This document shows positions 7,330 through 14,947 of a stretch of 16,330 bases of DNA, in pieces. The position numbers and the translations under genes are program-made. The notes below the pieces were generated by a model. That model saw nothing but the letters and a program-made list of their open reading frames with translations. It had not been told where the DNA came from and searched no databases. The number at the start of each line of letters is the position of its first letter. Position 1 is the stretch's first letter. Origin of the DNA: Lachnospiraceae bacterium (GTDB lineage Bacteria > Bacillota_A > Clostridia > Lachnospirales > Lachnospiraceae); the NCBI GenBank assembly GCA_017416055.1, contig JAFQDI010000028.1:1-16330 (forward strand), written 5' to 3'.

Positions 7330-8265
7330 TCATCCCGCAAATTTTACTTTAAACATACATTTGAGTTTGTCGCCCTTGTATCCCCACTCAATCGCTTTCC
7401 ATTGTTTTTTGTTTCCTCTGAAAACAATATTGTTCAGAGAACTACAGCCACCCAATGCATTCATCGGAACATATCGGATACTGCCCGGCAAGCTGATTTG
7501 CCGTAGCGACGTACAATTGAAAAACGACGGCAGCGTGGTTACTCCGTCCGGGATCCACATTTCCTCCAGCGACGTACAACCGTTAAACCCACCCGCTATT
7601 TCCATCGTATTCGGAAGTTTCAGCGCAGGCAATGATTTACATCCGTAAAATGCAGTCTCGTCTATTATGGTCACGCTCTCCGGAATCATGATATCCCACA
7701 GTTTAGAGCAGCTACAAAACGCATGCTCAGGGATTTCGTCTAATCGATTGGAAAGCCTTACCTTTCTAAGCGACGTACAGTTCCTAAATGCATAACCGCC
7801 CAATGTAGTTACGCTGTCCGGGAAATAAACTTCACGCAGATCCTCGCGCCCCCAAAACGCAGATTCTTTGATCTCTGTCACGCCTTCCCGAATACGCAAA
7901 ATGCCATCGGCATCCACTTCCCCGATCCCTTCCGGATCAGTCGCATTCACTTCCTCGACAACCCTTGCTTCCCCGACAATACTTTCCTGTTCTGTGGGTT
8001 CGCTCATCTGATTCAGCAAATCCAGTTTTTTGACAAGCCGCAACATGGCCTCAGCAAGTTCCAGCGCCGCCTCGTCATAATCCTTCTTCTCCGCGACTGC
8101 TCCCAGCACACGGGTCAGCGCGGCAAGCGCCTCCTTCCGCGCCCGATCACTGACAATGTATGTCTCTTCCAGCTCTGTCAGCAGACACACTCCCTCGCAA
8201 ACATCAAACCCACATTCACATTTCGGCCGCGAAAGTTCCCTTCCACACCGCAAGCATTTTGCCAT
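7330..8265 (-). CDS. Cys-ribbon BspA-type LRR protein, no membrane segment
   Basis: A 311-residue protein that opens with a cysteine ribbon close to that of its neighbours (Cys4, Cys7, Cys16, Cys18), but with Cys-X-Cys instead of Cys-X2-Cys at the second knuckle. Further cysteines follow at about 23 and 27. Residues about 40-90 are helical and charged (ARKEALAALTRVLG, ALELAEAMLRLVKKLDLL). The BspA-type LRR domain runs from about 118 to the end, with units such as ITEIKESAFWG-like and YAFRNCTSLRKVRLSN, and one terminal GNKKQWKAIEW cap. There is no signal peptide or transmembrane helix, so it should be cytosolic or bound to a membrane partner. The ATG at 8265 has GGAGG 6 nt upstream. An upstream in-frame start at 8307 would overlap the previous gene and has no such site. 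It begins 20 nt after the previous LRR gene and ends 28 nt before the sigma gene. Function unknown. Confidence 0.85.
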   Translation of the reverse strand: MAKCLRCGRELSRPKCECGFDVCEGVCLLTELEETYIVSDRARKEALAALTRVLGAVAEKKDYDEAALELAEAMLRLVKKLDLLNQMSEPTEQESIVGEARVVEEVNATDPEGIGEVDADGILRIREGVTEIKESAFWGREDLREVYFPDSVTTLGGYAFRNCTSLRKVRLSNRLDEIPEHAFCSCSKLWDIMIPESVTIIDETAFYGCKSLPALKLPNTMEIAGGFNGCTSLEEMWIPDGVTTLPSFFNCTSLRQISLPGSIRYVPMNALGGCSSLNNIVFRGNKKQWKAIEWGYKGDKLKCMFKVKFAG

Positions 8266-8285
8266 CTCTCTCCTCCGTCGGCCGA

Positions 8286-9224
8286 TCAGCCGATGAATTT
8301 TATCCAATAACTGAACTCTTTAAAATCTTCGTCCGGCTCCTCATAGCGATATTTTCGCTTCTCCAGCCAGTCTACCTCCTCAAGCTGCTCCTCATTTCCG
8401 GCATAGATGATCTCCCGAAGCTGATGACAGCCTTTAAAAGCCTGATAATCAATCTTTTCCACCGATAACGGGATGGTAATCTCACAAAGATTCGAACAAT
8501 AGGCAAATGCCTGATCTCCGATGTGCTTCACCGATTCCGGCAAAACCACTTTTCGTATCTGCCGGTTATCCATAAACGCTCCCCTGGGGATGCTGACTGT
8601 TCCTTCGGGAATCGTCAGGATTCCATCCTGCACATAAGGCAACTCGCTCTGTTCTTCGCTATTCGGATGAGTGTCTTCCTGGCCACCTACAAATTTTACC
8701 TTGGAAAGCCACTCATCCTTCTCCGGCCAATCCAGTTCATCCCATTGCTTTTTCGTTCCGGTGTAGAGCACTTCTATTTCTTTTTCACTGTATCCCAAGG
8801 CTCCTTCATGAATATGACGAACCGAACCGGGAATGGTGATTGTTTTCAATGCTCCACATTCATCGAAGGTCAGCTCGCCCAAGGCCAACACTCCTTCCGG
8901 GATTTCCATCTCTGTCAGCCGAAAACAGCCCATAAAGGCACTGTCTCCGATTACCCGCAAGCTTTTAGGGAGACGGATCCGTTCCAGCTGCGCACATCGG
9001 TAAAAGGCGCTCTGTCCGATATACTCCACGCCCTCATGCATCCGAAGCTCCTTCAAATTTCGGCAAAGTTCAAAGGCATAGTCATCAATAAGACGCACCG
9101 ATTCAGGAAGCATTGCCCAATCAAACACGCCGACTTCGCTGAATTCTTCAAACCCCACCTCGGTCGCCCCATCGGGAACCAACTGTATATACCATTCATC
9201 TTCCTTCATTTCATGCTTCGTCAT
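8286..9224 (-). CDS. Soluble BspA-type LRR protein with two repeat blocks
   Basis: A 312-residue protein built almost wholly of BspA/LRR_5-type repeats. Block 1 spans about 15-178 (YAFELCRNLKELRMHEGVEY, SAFYRCAQLERIRLPKSL) and ends with the cap YTGTKKQWDELDW at 154-166. A short acidic linker follows. Block 2 spans about 198-312 (AFMDNRQIRKVVLPESV, AFAYCSNLCEITIPLSV) and ends with the variant cap YAGNEEQLEEVDW, in which the first Trp is replaced by Leu. Unlike the other three LRR proteins of the operon it has no cysteine ribbon, and it has no signal peptide or membrane helix. The ATG at 9224 has GGAGG 7 nt upstream and lies 18 nt after the stop of the 986-residue protein gene, so it is co-transcribed with it. 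A soluble partner for the membrane LRR proteins is plausible; nothing in the sequence identifies a ligand. Confidence 0.85.
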   Translation of the reverse strand: MTKHEMKEDEWYIQLVPDGATEVGFEEFSEVGVFDWAMLPESVRLIDDYAFELCRNLKELRMHEGVEYIGQSAFYRCAQLERIRLPKSLRVIGDSAFMGCFRLTEMEIPEGVLALGELTFDECGALKTITIPGSVRHIHEGALGYSEKEIEVLYTGTKKQWDELDWPEKDEWLSKVKFVGGQEDTHPNSEEQSELPYVQDGILTIPEGTVSIPRGAFMDNRQIRKVVLPESVKHIGDQAFAYCSNLCEITIPLSVEKIDYQAFKGCHQLREIIYAGNEEQLEEVDWLEKRKYRYEEPDEDFKEFSYWIKFIG

Positions 9225-9242
9225 GGCTTTTCCTCCAAAAAA

Positions 9243-12203
9243 CTATTCCATAAAATAAACCATCGCTTCGTACTCTGATTTTTCCGTCCAGTTCAGTGCC
9301 TCCCACTGATCGCGGGAACCGTGGAAATAAATCGCTGACAGCTTCGGACAGTCATTAAACGCTCCCACATTAATCTGTGTTACACTGCCAGAAATCCCAA
9401 CCGATTCCAACTCCTGACAGGAAGCAAAAGCGTACATTCCGATCGTGGTCACTCCGTAAGGAAGCTCCACATGAGTAAGACCGCACCGGCTGAACACACC
9501 GGTTCCGATCGTCGCCAATGATGACGGGATCTCGATCGACCGTAACGACGTGCAACCTAAAAATGCTCCTTCTCCAAGCTCTTCCACACTGCCGATGCTG
9601 ACATTCTCAAGTGCAGTACAGCCCTCGAATGCATAAGCTCCAATGGATTTTACCCCCTCAGACGCCACCATATCGCGCAGTAATTGATTGTTTTCAAACG
9701 CATACTCGCCGATGGCCACCGGTTTTCCGTTATAGAGTCCGGGGATCAAAAATTCCTCTGACTCTCCCCGATATTCTGTAATCACATATCGGTCTTCGTT
9801 TTCGTCGTAAATCAACCTAAACTCGCCGCCATCCACGCCTTCTCCCTCGATATGACCGCAGTCTTTGCACACGCCGTTCTCATCATATTCGTGTTCTTTA
9901 TAGGTATAGGTTGCACCACAGACGCAAATCTTCCAATGCTCTACGGCACTATGTCCAATCTCCGCTGAACTTCCTTTCATGAGACAATGGAAGGAATGAA
10001 TCCAATCCACCTTGCTGACCGACATACCGACCATTTCCCCACAAACACACTCTGCTCCCACGATGGTCTCCGACGCGCAGCTCTGCTCTTTCAAATCGTG
10101 CGCACGGTGCAGCGAGTGCATAAAATGAGGGGCAAACAGATATCCGCATAAGGATGCCACCAGGAAGAACACGCCGAATCCGATCTGCAGGCCGCTGGCC
10201 ATCTCCGCGTTGTTACTGTAGATAATCACAACGATAAGCCAGATAAGTGCTACTCCGACCAACACGATCCAGCCGAGCAGCGAGATTCCAAACAACGTGA
10301 AGACTAGCAATAAATCAATAGCCATAAAGAATGCCGCTGTTCCGCCCCATCCCGGTTCGAGGTCATCAAATCCCGCGAACGTCAGCTGCGCAAAGGATAC
10401 GGCCAGTCCACCTGCTACCAACGCACCGATAGGGCGATAGGTATCGGGGAAAATCAGCATTGCCGCCAAATTCAGCACGGACAAGATAATTCCGGCAATG
10501 ATTTGGCCACTATATTCGTCTGTCACCAACTCCGTGCTGATCAGCACTGCACCTAAAATCAGCGCAGCCACCAATCCAATGATCGGCTGTGCAAGGCTCA
10601 ACCCAAACAGTTCAAGCTTCAAAAACGCACACGCCGCCGCAGTCAGCACGATCACTCCATAAACCCCGGTTGTCGTTCCTCCGATCAACCTGTCCGTTCC
10701 GGAAACCGTCAAGCGTCTGCCGTAGCGGGTGTTCTCTGTCACCAGATAGTACACCACTGCGCCGGCAACCACTAGAGCCGCAATTACCGCACCGATGATG
10801 AACACCGTGCGAATCTTTATCTTTGCAATGAAGTCCGCCAGATGATTTGGCCGTTCTTCGGTAGTTCCGTCTTCACCGCCACCTTCTTCGGTAGGCACTT
10901 TTTCTGCAGACTCGTCTTCTTTAGAGGTTTCTTCCTCGGTAGTTCCATCAGTCTCGTCTTTTGTGGTATCCTCCGTTTCCTCTTCCGTTTCCGTGGTTTC
11001 GCCGGTCTCTCCACCAATCTCCGCTCCGTCCTGCGGATACTTACAATAGCCACAGAGGCCTTCATCATTCCATACATGTTCCTGATAATTATATGTCTCG
11101 CCACAGGTACAGATCTGCCAGTGACCGGTCTCATCACCCTCGCACTCAGGAAGAAAGACAAACTTAAACACACAGTGTGTACCGTGGATCAAATCCTCCG
11201 TAAACGGATTCACTTCCAGTGTCTCACCGCAAAAACACTCTGCCTCAATGGTTTCCTGGCCCACGCTGCGATCATCGGAAAACTCCGGAAGCCTGTTCAT
11301 CGCATGCATGAAATGGGGCATCGTCAAAAAGCCAACCAGATAAATGATCACCGCAATTCCAACAAATCCGCTTTGGAGCACAACGGGATTCTCCCAATCA
11401 TTGCTCACATAGACGGCCGCCAGACCCACGCAGATCAGTACCAGAACCACATACAAAATCCAGCCCAGCCAGGATACTCCCCAAAGATGCGGGAACAATA
11501 ACAGGTTTGCAATCATAAACACTGCGCAGACTGCGCCCTGGGCAGGCTCTAAATTGTCAAGCAGTTTATATGCCAAATACGCGAAGCTCACACCCAGACC
11601 TATCGCAATCACCGCACCCATCGGCCGATAAATCTCGGGGAAGATGATCATCAAAAGAAGATTAATCACTGACAAAATGGGCACTACAATGTATTCGCTC
11701 ACCTGGTCGATGCCAAATCGCATGTTCTCCACAGCGATTATCGTGATGGTGGGAATCGCTGCCGCCACAACAGCCGCACCGATCATTCTCCAGGTGTATC
11801 CGGAGAAGGTTCCCATCCAACTCACCAGCTTCACCACCCCAAAGACCAGTGCCGCCAGCCCGGCCAAGGCTGCCAGGCCAAGCCCGATGATTACCAGCCA
11901 TTTTTTCAAATCTTCACTCCAGTTTTTCGCCCGCCAATTTGTTCCTGCCGGCTTCGGCTGTGCCTGAGGTGTCGGTGTGGCCGTGGATGAAACGGTCGGT
12001 GTAGGGGTCAGCGTCGGAGCAGGGGGAGGTGTAGGTGTAGGTGCAGGCGTAGGGGGCGGCGCCACAGGTCTGGGCTCCACCTTAGGAATATCGTATTTCC
12101 CGGTCCACTTTGTCAGCAGTCTGACACCGCTTTGCGGATCAAATCCGCAATTCGTACATTTTTGTTGCGTAAGTTTCTTTCCGCAGCGAAAACAGTTTGC
12201 CAT
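9243..12203 (-). CDS. Large zinc-ribbon polytopic membrane protein with duplicated module and C-terminal BspA-type LRR domain
   Basis: A 986-residue multidomain protein, first gene of the operon. Residues 1-20 are a Cys-X2-Cys/Cys-X2-Cys ribbon (Cys4, 7, 16, 19). Residues 44-85 are a Pro/Thr-rich linker. Residues about 101-391 form module 1: about seven hydrophobic segments, then a Cys/His segment (CFCGE at 323-327, HWQICTCGETY at 361-371, LCGYC at 383-387). Residues 392-450 are a Glu/Thr-rich linker. Residues about 464-786 are module 2, a second copy of the same layout (CVCGEM, HWKICVCGATY, VCKDC). Residues 794-986 are an LRR domain with one GSRDQWEALNW cap. There is no signal peptide. The Cys/His segments resemble the CxCG...HxW...CxxC repeats seen in other Firmicutes surface proteins and may bind zinc. 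The ribosome binding site is weak (GAGAG about 12 nt upstream), so the start is slightly less certain, although MANCFRCG matches the paralogues. Function unknown. Confidence 0.85.
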   Translation of the reverse strand: MANCFRCGKKLTQQKCTNCGFDPQSGVRLLTKWTGKYDIPKVEPRPVAPPPTPAPTPTPPPAPTLTPTPTVSSTATPTPQAQPKPAGTNWRAKNWSEDLKKWLVIIGLGLAALAGLAALVFGVVKLVSWMGTFSGYTWRMIGAAVVAAAIPTITIIAVENMRFGIDQVSEYIVVPILSVINLLLMIIFPEIYRPMGAVIAIGLGVSFAYLAYKLLDNLEPAQGAVCAVFMIANLLLFPHLWGVSWLGWILYVVLVLICVGLAAVYVSNDWENPVVLQSGFVGIAVIIYLVGFLTMPHFMHAMNRLPEFSDDRSVGQETIEAECFCGETLEVNPFTEDLIHGTHCVFKFVFLPECEGDETGHWQICTCGETYNYQEHVWNDEGLCGYCKYPQDGAEIGGETGETTETEEETEDTTKDETDGTTEEETSKEDESAEKVPTEEGGGEDGTTEERPNHLADFIAKIKIRTVFIIGAVIAALVVAGAVVYYLVTENTRYGRRLTVSGTDRLIGGTTTGVYGVIVLTAAACAFLKLELFGLSLAQPIIGLVAALILGAVLISTELVTDEYSGQIIAGIILSVLNLAAMLIFPDTYRPIGALVAGGLAVSFAQLTFAGFDDLEPGWGGTAAFFMAIDLLLVFTLFGISLLGWIVLVGVALIWLIVVIIYSNNAEMASGLQIGFGVFFLVASLCGYLFAPHFMHSLHRAHDLKEQSCASETIVGAECVCGEMVGMSVSKVDWIHSFHCLMKGSSAEIGHSAVEHWKICVCGATYTYKEHEYDENGVCKDCGHIEGEGVDGGEFRLIYDENEDRYVITEYRGESEEFLIPGLYNGKPVAIGEYAFENNQLLRDMVASEGVKSIGAYAFEGCTALENVSIGSVEELGEGAFLGCTSLRSIEIPSSLATIGTGVFSRCGLTHVELPYGVTTIGMYAFASCQELESVGISGSVTQINVGAFNDCPKLSAIYFHGSRDQWEALNWTEKSEYEAMVYFME
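9846..10814 (-). repeat. Second copy of the internal membrane + Cys/His module
   Basis: Encodes residues about 464-786 of the 986-residue protein. It matches the first copy in order and in many residues: MLIFPDTYRPIGALVAGGL here against MIIFPEIYRPMGAVIAIGL there, PHFMHSLHR against PHFMHAMNR, HWKICVCGATYTYKEH against HWQICTCGETYNYQEH. The copies have diverged, so the duplication is not recent. Confidence 0.85.
11031..11903 (-). repeat. First copy of the internal membrane + Cys/His module
   Basis: Encodes residues about 101-391 of the 986-residue protein: hydrophobic segments, a PHFMHAMNR motif after the last one, then cysteine/histidine pairs at 323-387. It corresponds part by part to the second copy, with a Glu/Thr-rich spacer between them. 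Confidence 0.85.
11949..12074 (-). repeat. Low-complexity Pro/Thr linker coding stretch
   Basis: Encodes residues 44-85 of the 986-residue protein, built of PTP, PAP and PPP units. At DNA level it is a run of near-repeated GGTGTAGGTGTAGGTGCAGG-like units on the plus strand. Such linkers act as flexible, extended spacers, here between the N-terminal ribbon and the first membrane helix. Slippage in this tract could vary linker length. Confidence 0.8.
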
Positions 12204-12252
12204 AACGTTCTTACTCTCTTTCGTCCATTTCCGAACATATTTCCATGATTAT

Positions 12253-12281
12253 ACTATAACATGAGATATTTTGTCCGTCAA
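12253..12281 (-). promoter_or_regulatory. Sigma-A promoter of the LRR/sigma operon
   Basis: On the minus strand TTGACG (12281-12276) and TATAGT (12258-12253) are separated by exactly 17 bp, each 5/6 to consensus. A transcript would start near 12246, leaving a leader of about 43 nt before the ATG at 12203. A TATAAT overlaps at 12253-12248 but with a 22-bp spacer. The operon can therefore be started by the housekeeping polymerase even though it encodes its own sigma factor. Confidence 0.75.
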
Positions 12282-12287
12282 CGAATG

Positions 12288-12302
12288 GTTTTCTTCGAAA
12301 AC
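12288..12302. promoter_or_regulatory. Perfect palindrome between the divergent promoters (candidate operator)
   Basis: GTTTTC-TTC-GAAAAC is a perfect 6+6 bp inverted repeat. It lies in the 39 bp between the two -35 boxes, 6 bp behind that of the LRR operon and 18 bp behind that of the ATPase gene. This is where a repressor or activator acting on both genes would bind. Short palindromes in AT-rich DNA can occur by chance. Confidence 0.35.
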
Positions 12303-12320
12303 ACTTTATTTTGAAACACA

Positions 12321-12350
12321 TTGACAATCGATACACACTATGAATATAAT
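12321..12350 (+). promoter_or_regulatory. Consensus sigma-A promoter of the TraG-like ATPase gene
   Basis: TTGACA (12321-12326) and TATAAT (12345-12350) are both perfect consensus boxes with an 18-bp spacer. Transcription would start near 12357 and give an untranslated leader of about 105 nt before the ATG at 12463. That leader contains an A-rich tract (12378-12386) but no riboswitch or stable hairpin that I can recognise. Confidence 0.82.
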
Positions 12351-12462
12351 GAATTTCAGAGATTTATCGAACGAAACAAAAAAAACTTCGACAATTTCAT
12401 TTTCCCTGCGATATACCATGTGAAAACAGTTAGAACCCGACCACGGGAGAAAGGCAGATTCG

Positions 12463-14877
12463 ATGAAAACCATTAGAGATCATGTGATCAACCAACATAT
12501 TCAGGAAAATTATCCCAACGCTGCGATTGTTTCCTGGAAGGAAAAAGACAGCGGACTTAAGTTCTACACCGCCAACCAGCTTCAGGACGTGGACACCGAC
12601 TGGTTTCCGCTTTGCAGCTATCTGGACAACTCCACCGGAAAAGTAGTGTACGGTGGTCGTGATAAAATCGTCCACACGTATACAGAGGGCGAGACCGGTT
12701 CCGGTAAAACCACCCGCTTTGTCATGCAGAACATCCGCGCACTGTCCAGCCTGAAAAACAAGCCCAGCTTTTTTATCGTGGACATCCACGGCGAGATCGT
12801 TGAAAACCTTTATGACCATCTGAAGGAAAACGGTTATGAGGTCAAAGTGCTAAACTGTGATGACCCTAGCCATTCTGATACCTACAATCCCTTCCTCCCC
12901 ATCGCCAGACGATGTCTGAAGGCAGATAAACTGGACCACGACGCATTGAATCAGATCCGCAAGATTGCTGAGCTGATGCAGCCGGTTCAGTCCCACAATG
13001 ACCCGATCTGGGAAATCGGAGCCCGCTCCTACACCAACGGTCTCATTCTGTCCATGTTTGAGGATCTGCTGGCGATGCGGCTTCACGAGGCGGACATCAA
13101 TTTTTACAGTCTGATTGAAAACCATTACTGGCTGCGCAACAAGCTGAATAGTTCTTCGGCCTTCGGCGATCTGTTCAAGATTCCTCATTTCCAGAAGCGA
13201 CCGAGGAATTCGCAGTCCATTCAGAAGCTGCTCAGTGTGACCAACAATGCGGAAAAGACTCGTGCGTCCTATTTCGGCGTGGTGGAAAACCACATGGACG
13301 CCTTTGGACATCCTTCACTGTATCAGCTTTCCTCCACGAACACCATCGAGATCGAGGATTTCATTGAGAAACCTACCGCCCTGTTCATCCAGGCCGGAAA
13401 CACCAAAATCGGTGATTGCCTCATCTCCCTCCTGATGAACGAAATCTACAGCACCGCCGTGGAGATCGGCAAGGCACGGGCAGACAAACATCTTCCCCGC
13501 AACGTCCATTGCTTCCTCGATGAGTTCGCCAACTGCAATATCGCCGAAGGTCCGGAATTCATCAAAATGCTGACCACGTCCCGGAAGTTCGGCCTCTACT
13601 GGCACCTTCTTCTGCAGTGCGATGTTCAGTTGGACAGCAAGTACGGCCCGAATATCGGAAAGATCATTCGCGCCAACTGTACAGAGATTTACATGGGGTC
13701 CCACGACTACGAGACCACCGTTCGCTTCGCTCAGTCCTGCGGCAAAAAAACCGTAGAATCTCTGGCCAGTCGAATCACCGGACAGACACCCCTGTTGGAA
13801 ACCGTGGATCTGATGACCCCTGACCGGCTCAGTCTGATCGAAGAGGGCTGTGTTTACATCAAAACCAACCGCCACCCTCTGCTTCAGTCCTATTACGAGG
13901 CCTTCTACCATTGTCCTGAATTCAAAGCCGTTACTGACCTGGAGGCAGTTTATCCGATCAATACGACTGACTACGAATTGTGTTACAGTCATCCGGATAA
14001 CAAGCTTCCCGATCTGTGCGATGAAGAGCTGGATATCATGCTTTACCTGCTTCATCACGGACGCACCCGCATCAGCGAGTTGGTTGAGAAGTTCGGCGAA
14101 GATTGCCTCTATTATCTGAGCACCGGACTTGAGCTGGCCATCAACACCTACGATCATCATCTGCCTTATCTTGAGCGTTCCATTGATAATGCGACCATGT
14201 CTGTCGGCCAGATTCTTCTGTTAGAGCGCAAGCGCGAGCAGCTGCGCCAGTACAGGGCTGAGGCAAAAGCACGTGCCGCTTTGCTTGGCGAAGATTACGA
14301 CGATGACGACGAATATGATGACGACGAATATGATGATGGCGATGAATATGAAGACGAGGCTGATTGCGAAAGCGATGAAGATGTGTTCGATGATTTGTTT
14401 ACCGATAGCAGCATAGAGGACACACTGCAGAGTCGGAAAGCCTTGCCTCCCCACTCTGGAATGGTCAAGGAAATTGAGCAGCAGTTAGAGCAGTTGGAAG
14501 ACCCGATTGATTTAAGTGTCCTGGATGGATTGACTTCGGTTCCCTCCTGTATAAAGGATCTCTATAATGCATTCGCCTTCCCCGACATCCTCGATCCGGT
14601 CGATCCCTACGAGTTTGATATGCTCCGGCCGAATCTGCTGCATTTTGAGATCCTTGAACACTTTATCCAGCAGAACAACTTCCGCACAAAGGAAGCCTGG
14701 GTCGATCTTTTCACCCGGGAGATGGAAATCATCAAAGAAATTCCGTTCTTTTCCGCCACGCTGATCGATTGCTTCGCGAGGGCAGGAAAGGAATTGGATG
14801 AGGAGTTGACGTTCGAGAATATTCAGGAGATCAAAAAGATTTTGCAAGATGCGGAAGACGATGAAGAAGATGAGTAA
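12463..14877 (+). CDS. VirD4/TraG-family coupling-protein-like ATPase (orphan)
   Basis: An 804-residue P-loop ATPase. Walker A is GETGSGKT at 76-83. A TraG-like FFIVDIHGE strand lies at 103-111. Walker B is VHCFLDEFAN at 348-357, followed by the TraM-recognition-type C-terminal core typical of TraD/TraG (FIKMLTTSRKFGLYWHLLLQ, then IIRANCTEIYMG and a DYETTVRFAQSCGKKT segment to about 430). VirD4/TraG proteins form hexamers that deliver DNA or protein to a type IV secretion channel. This one lacks the usual N-terminal membrane helices and so is predicted to be cytosolic. It has a C-terminal extension of some 300 residues with an Asp/Glu-rich stretch at 610-644 and an acidic tail. AAAGG lies 8 nt before the ATG. 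No relaxase, mating-channel gene, integrase or attachment site is in the window. It may be a mobile-element relic, a coupling protein working in trans, or a chromosomal ATPase with another job. Confidence 0.87.
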   Translation: MKTIRDHVINQHIQENYPNAAIVSWKEKDSGLKFYTANQLQDVDTDWFPLCSYLDNSTGKVVYGGRDKIVHTYTEGETGSGKTTRFVMQNIRALSSLKNKPSFFIVDIHGEIVENLYDHLKENGYEVKVLNCDDPSHSDTYNPFLPIARRCLKADKLDHDALNQIRKIAELMQPVQSHNDPIWEIGARSYTNGLILSMFEDLLAMRLHEADINFYSLIENHYWLRNKLNSSSAFGDLFKIPHFQKRPRNSQSIQKLLSVTNNAEKTRASYFGVVENHMDAFGHPSLYQLSSTNTIEIEDFIEKPTALFIQAGNTKIGDCLISLLMNEIYSTAVEIGKARADKHLPRNVHCFLDEFANCNIAEGPEFIKMLTTSRKFGLYWHLLLQCDVQLDSKYGPNIGKIIRANCTEIYMGSHDYETTVRFAQSCGKKTVESLASRITGQTPLLETVDLMTPDRLSLIEEGCVYIKTNRHPLLQSYYEAFYHCPEFKAVTDLEAVYPINTTDYELCYSHPDNKLPDLCDEELDIMLYLLHHGRTRISELVEKFGEDCLYYLSTGLELAINTYDHHLPYLERSIDNATMSVGQILLLERKREQLRQYRAEAKARAALLGEDYDDDDEYDDDEYDDGDEYEDEADCESDEDVFDDLFTDSSIEDTLQSRKALPPHSGMVKEIEQQLEQLEDPIDLSVLDGLTSVPSCIKDLYNAFAFPDILDPVDPYEFDMLRPNLLHFEILEHFIQQNNFRTKEAWVDLFTREMEIIKEIPFFSATLIDCFARAGKELDEELTFENIQEIKKILQDAEDDEEDE
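14302..14349 (+). repeat. Tandem 15-bp repeat encoding the acidic stretch
   Basis: GATGACGACGAATAT occurs twice in tandem (14302-14316, 14317-14331), followed by a diverged 18-bp unit. It encodes Asp-Asp-Glu-Tyr repeats within the ATPase. The unit length is a multiple of three, so copy-number changes would keep the frame. Confidence 0.8.
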
Positions 14878-14947
14878 AGCCCCTCTTTAAGTCTCACGGC
14901 AGCTCGATTCCGCTCCGCTTCATCTCGCTCGCGGGCTAAAGCCCTAT

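Noticed and set aside
13315..14160. 281-codon open frame on the minus strand inside the ATPase gene
   Set aside because: It lies fully antisense to a well-supported ATPase core, matches no family and has no ribosome binding site or promoter of its own that I can see.
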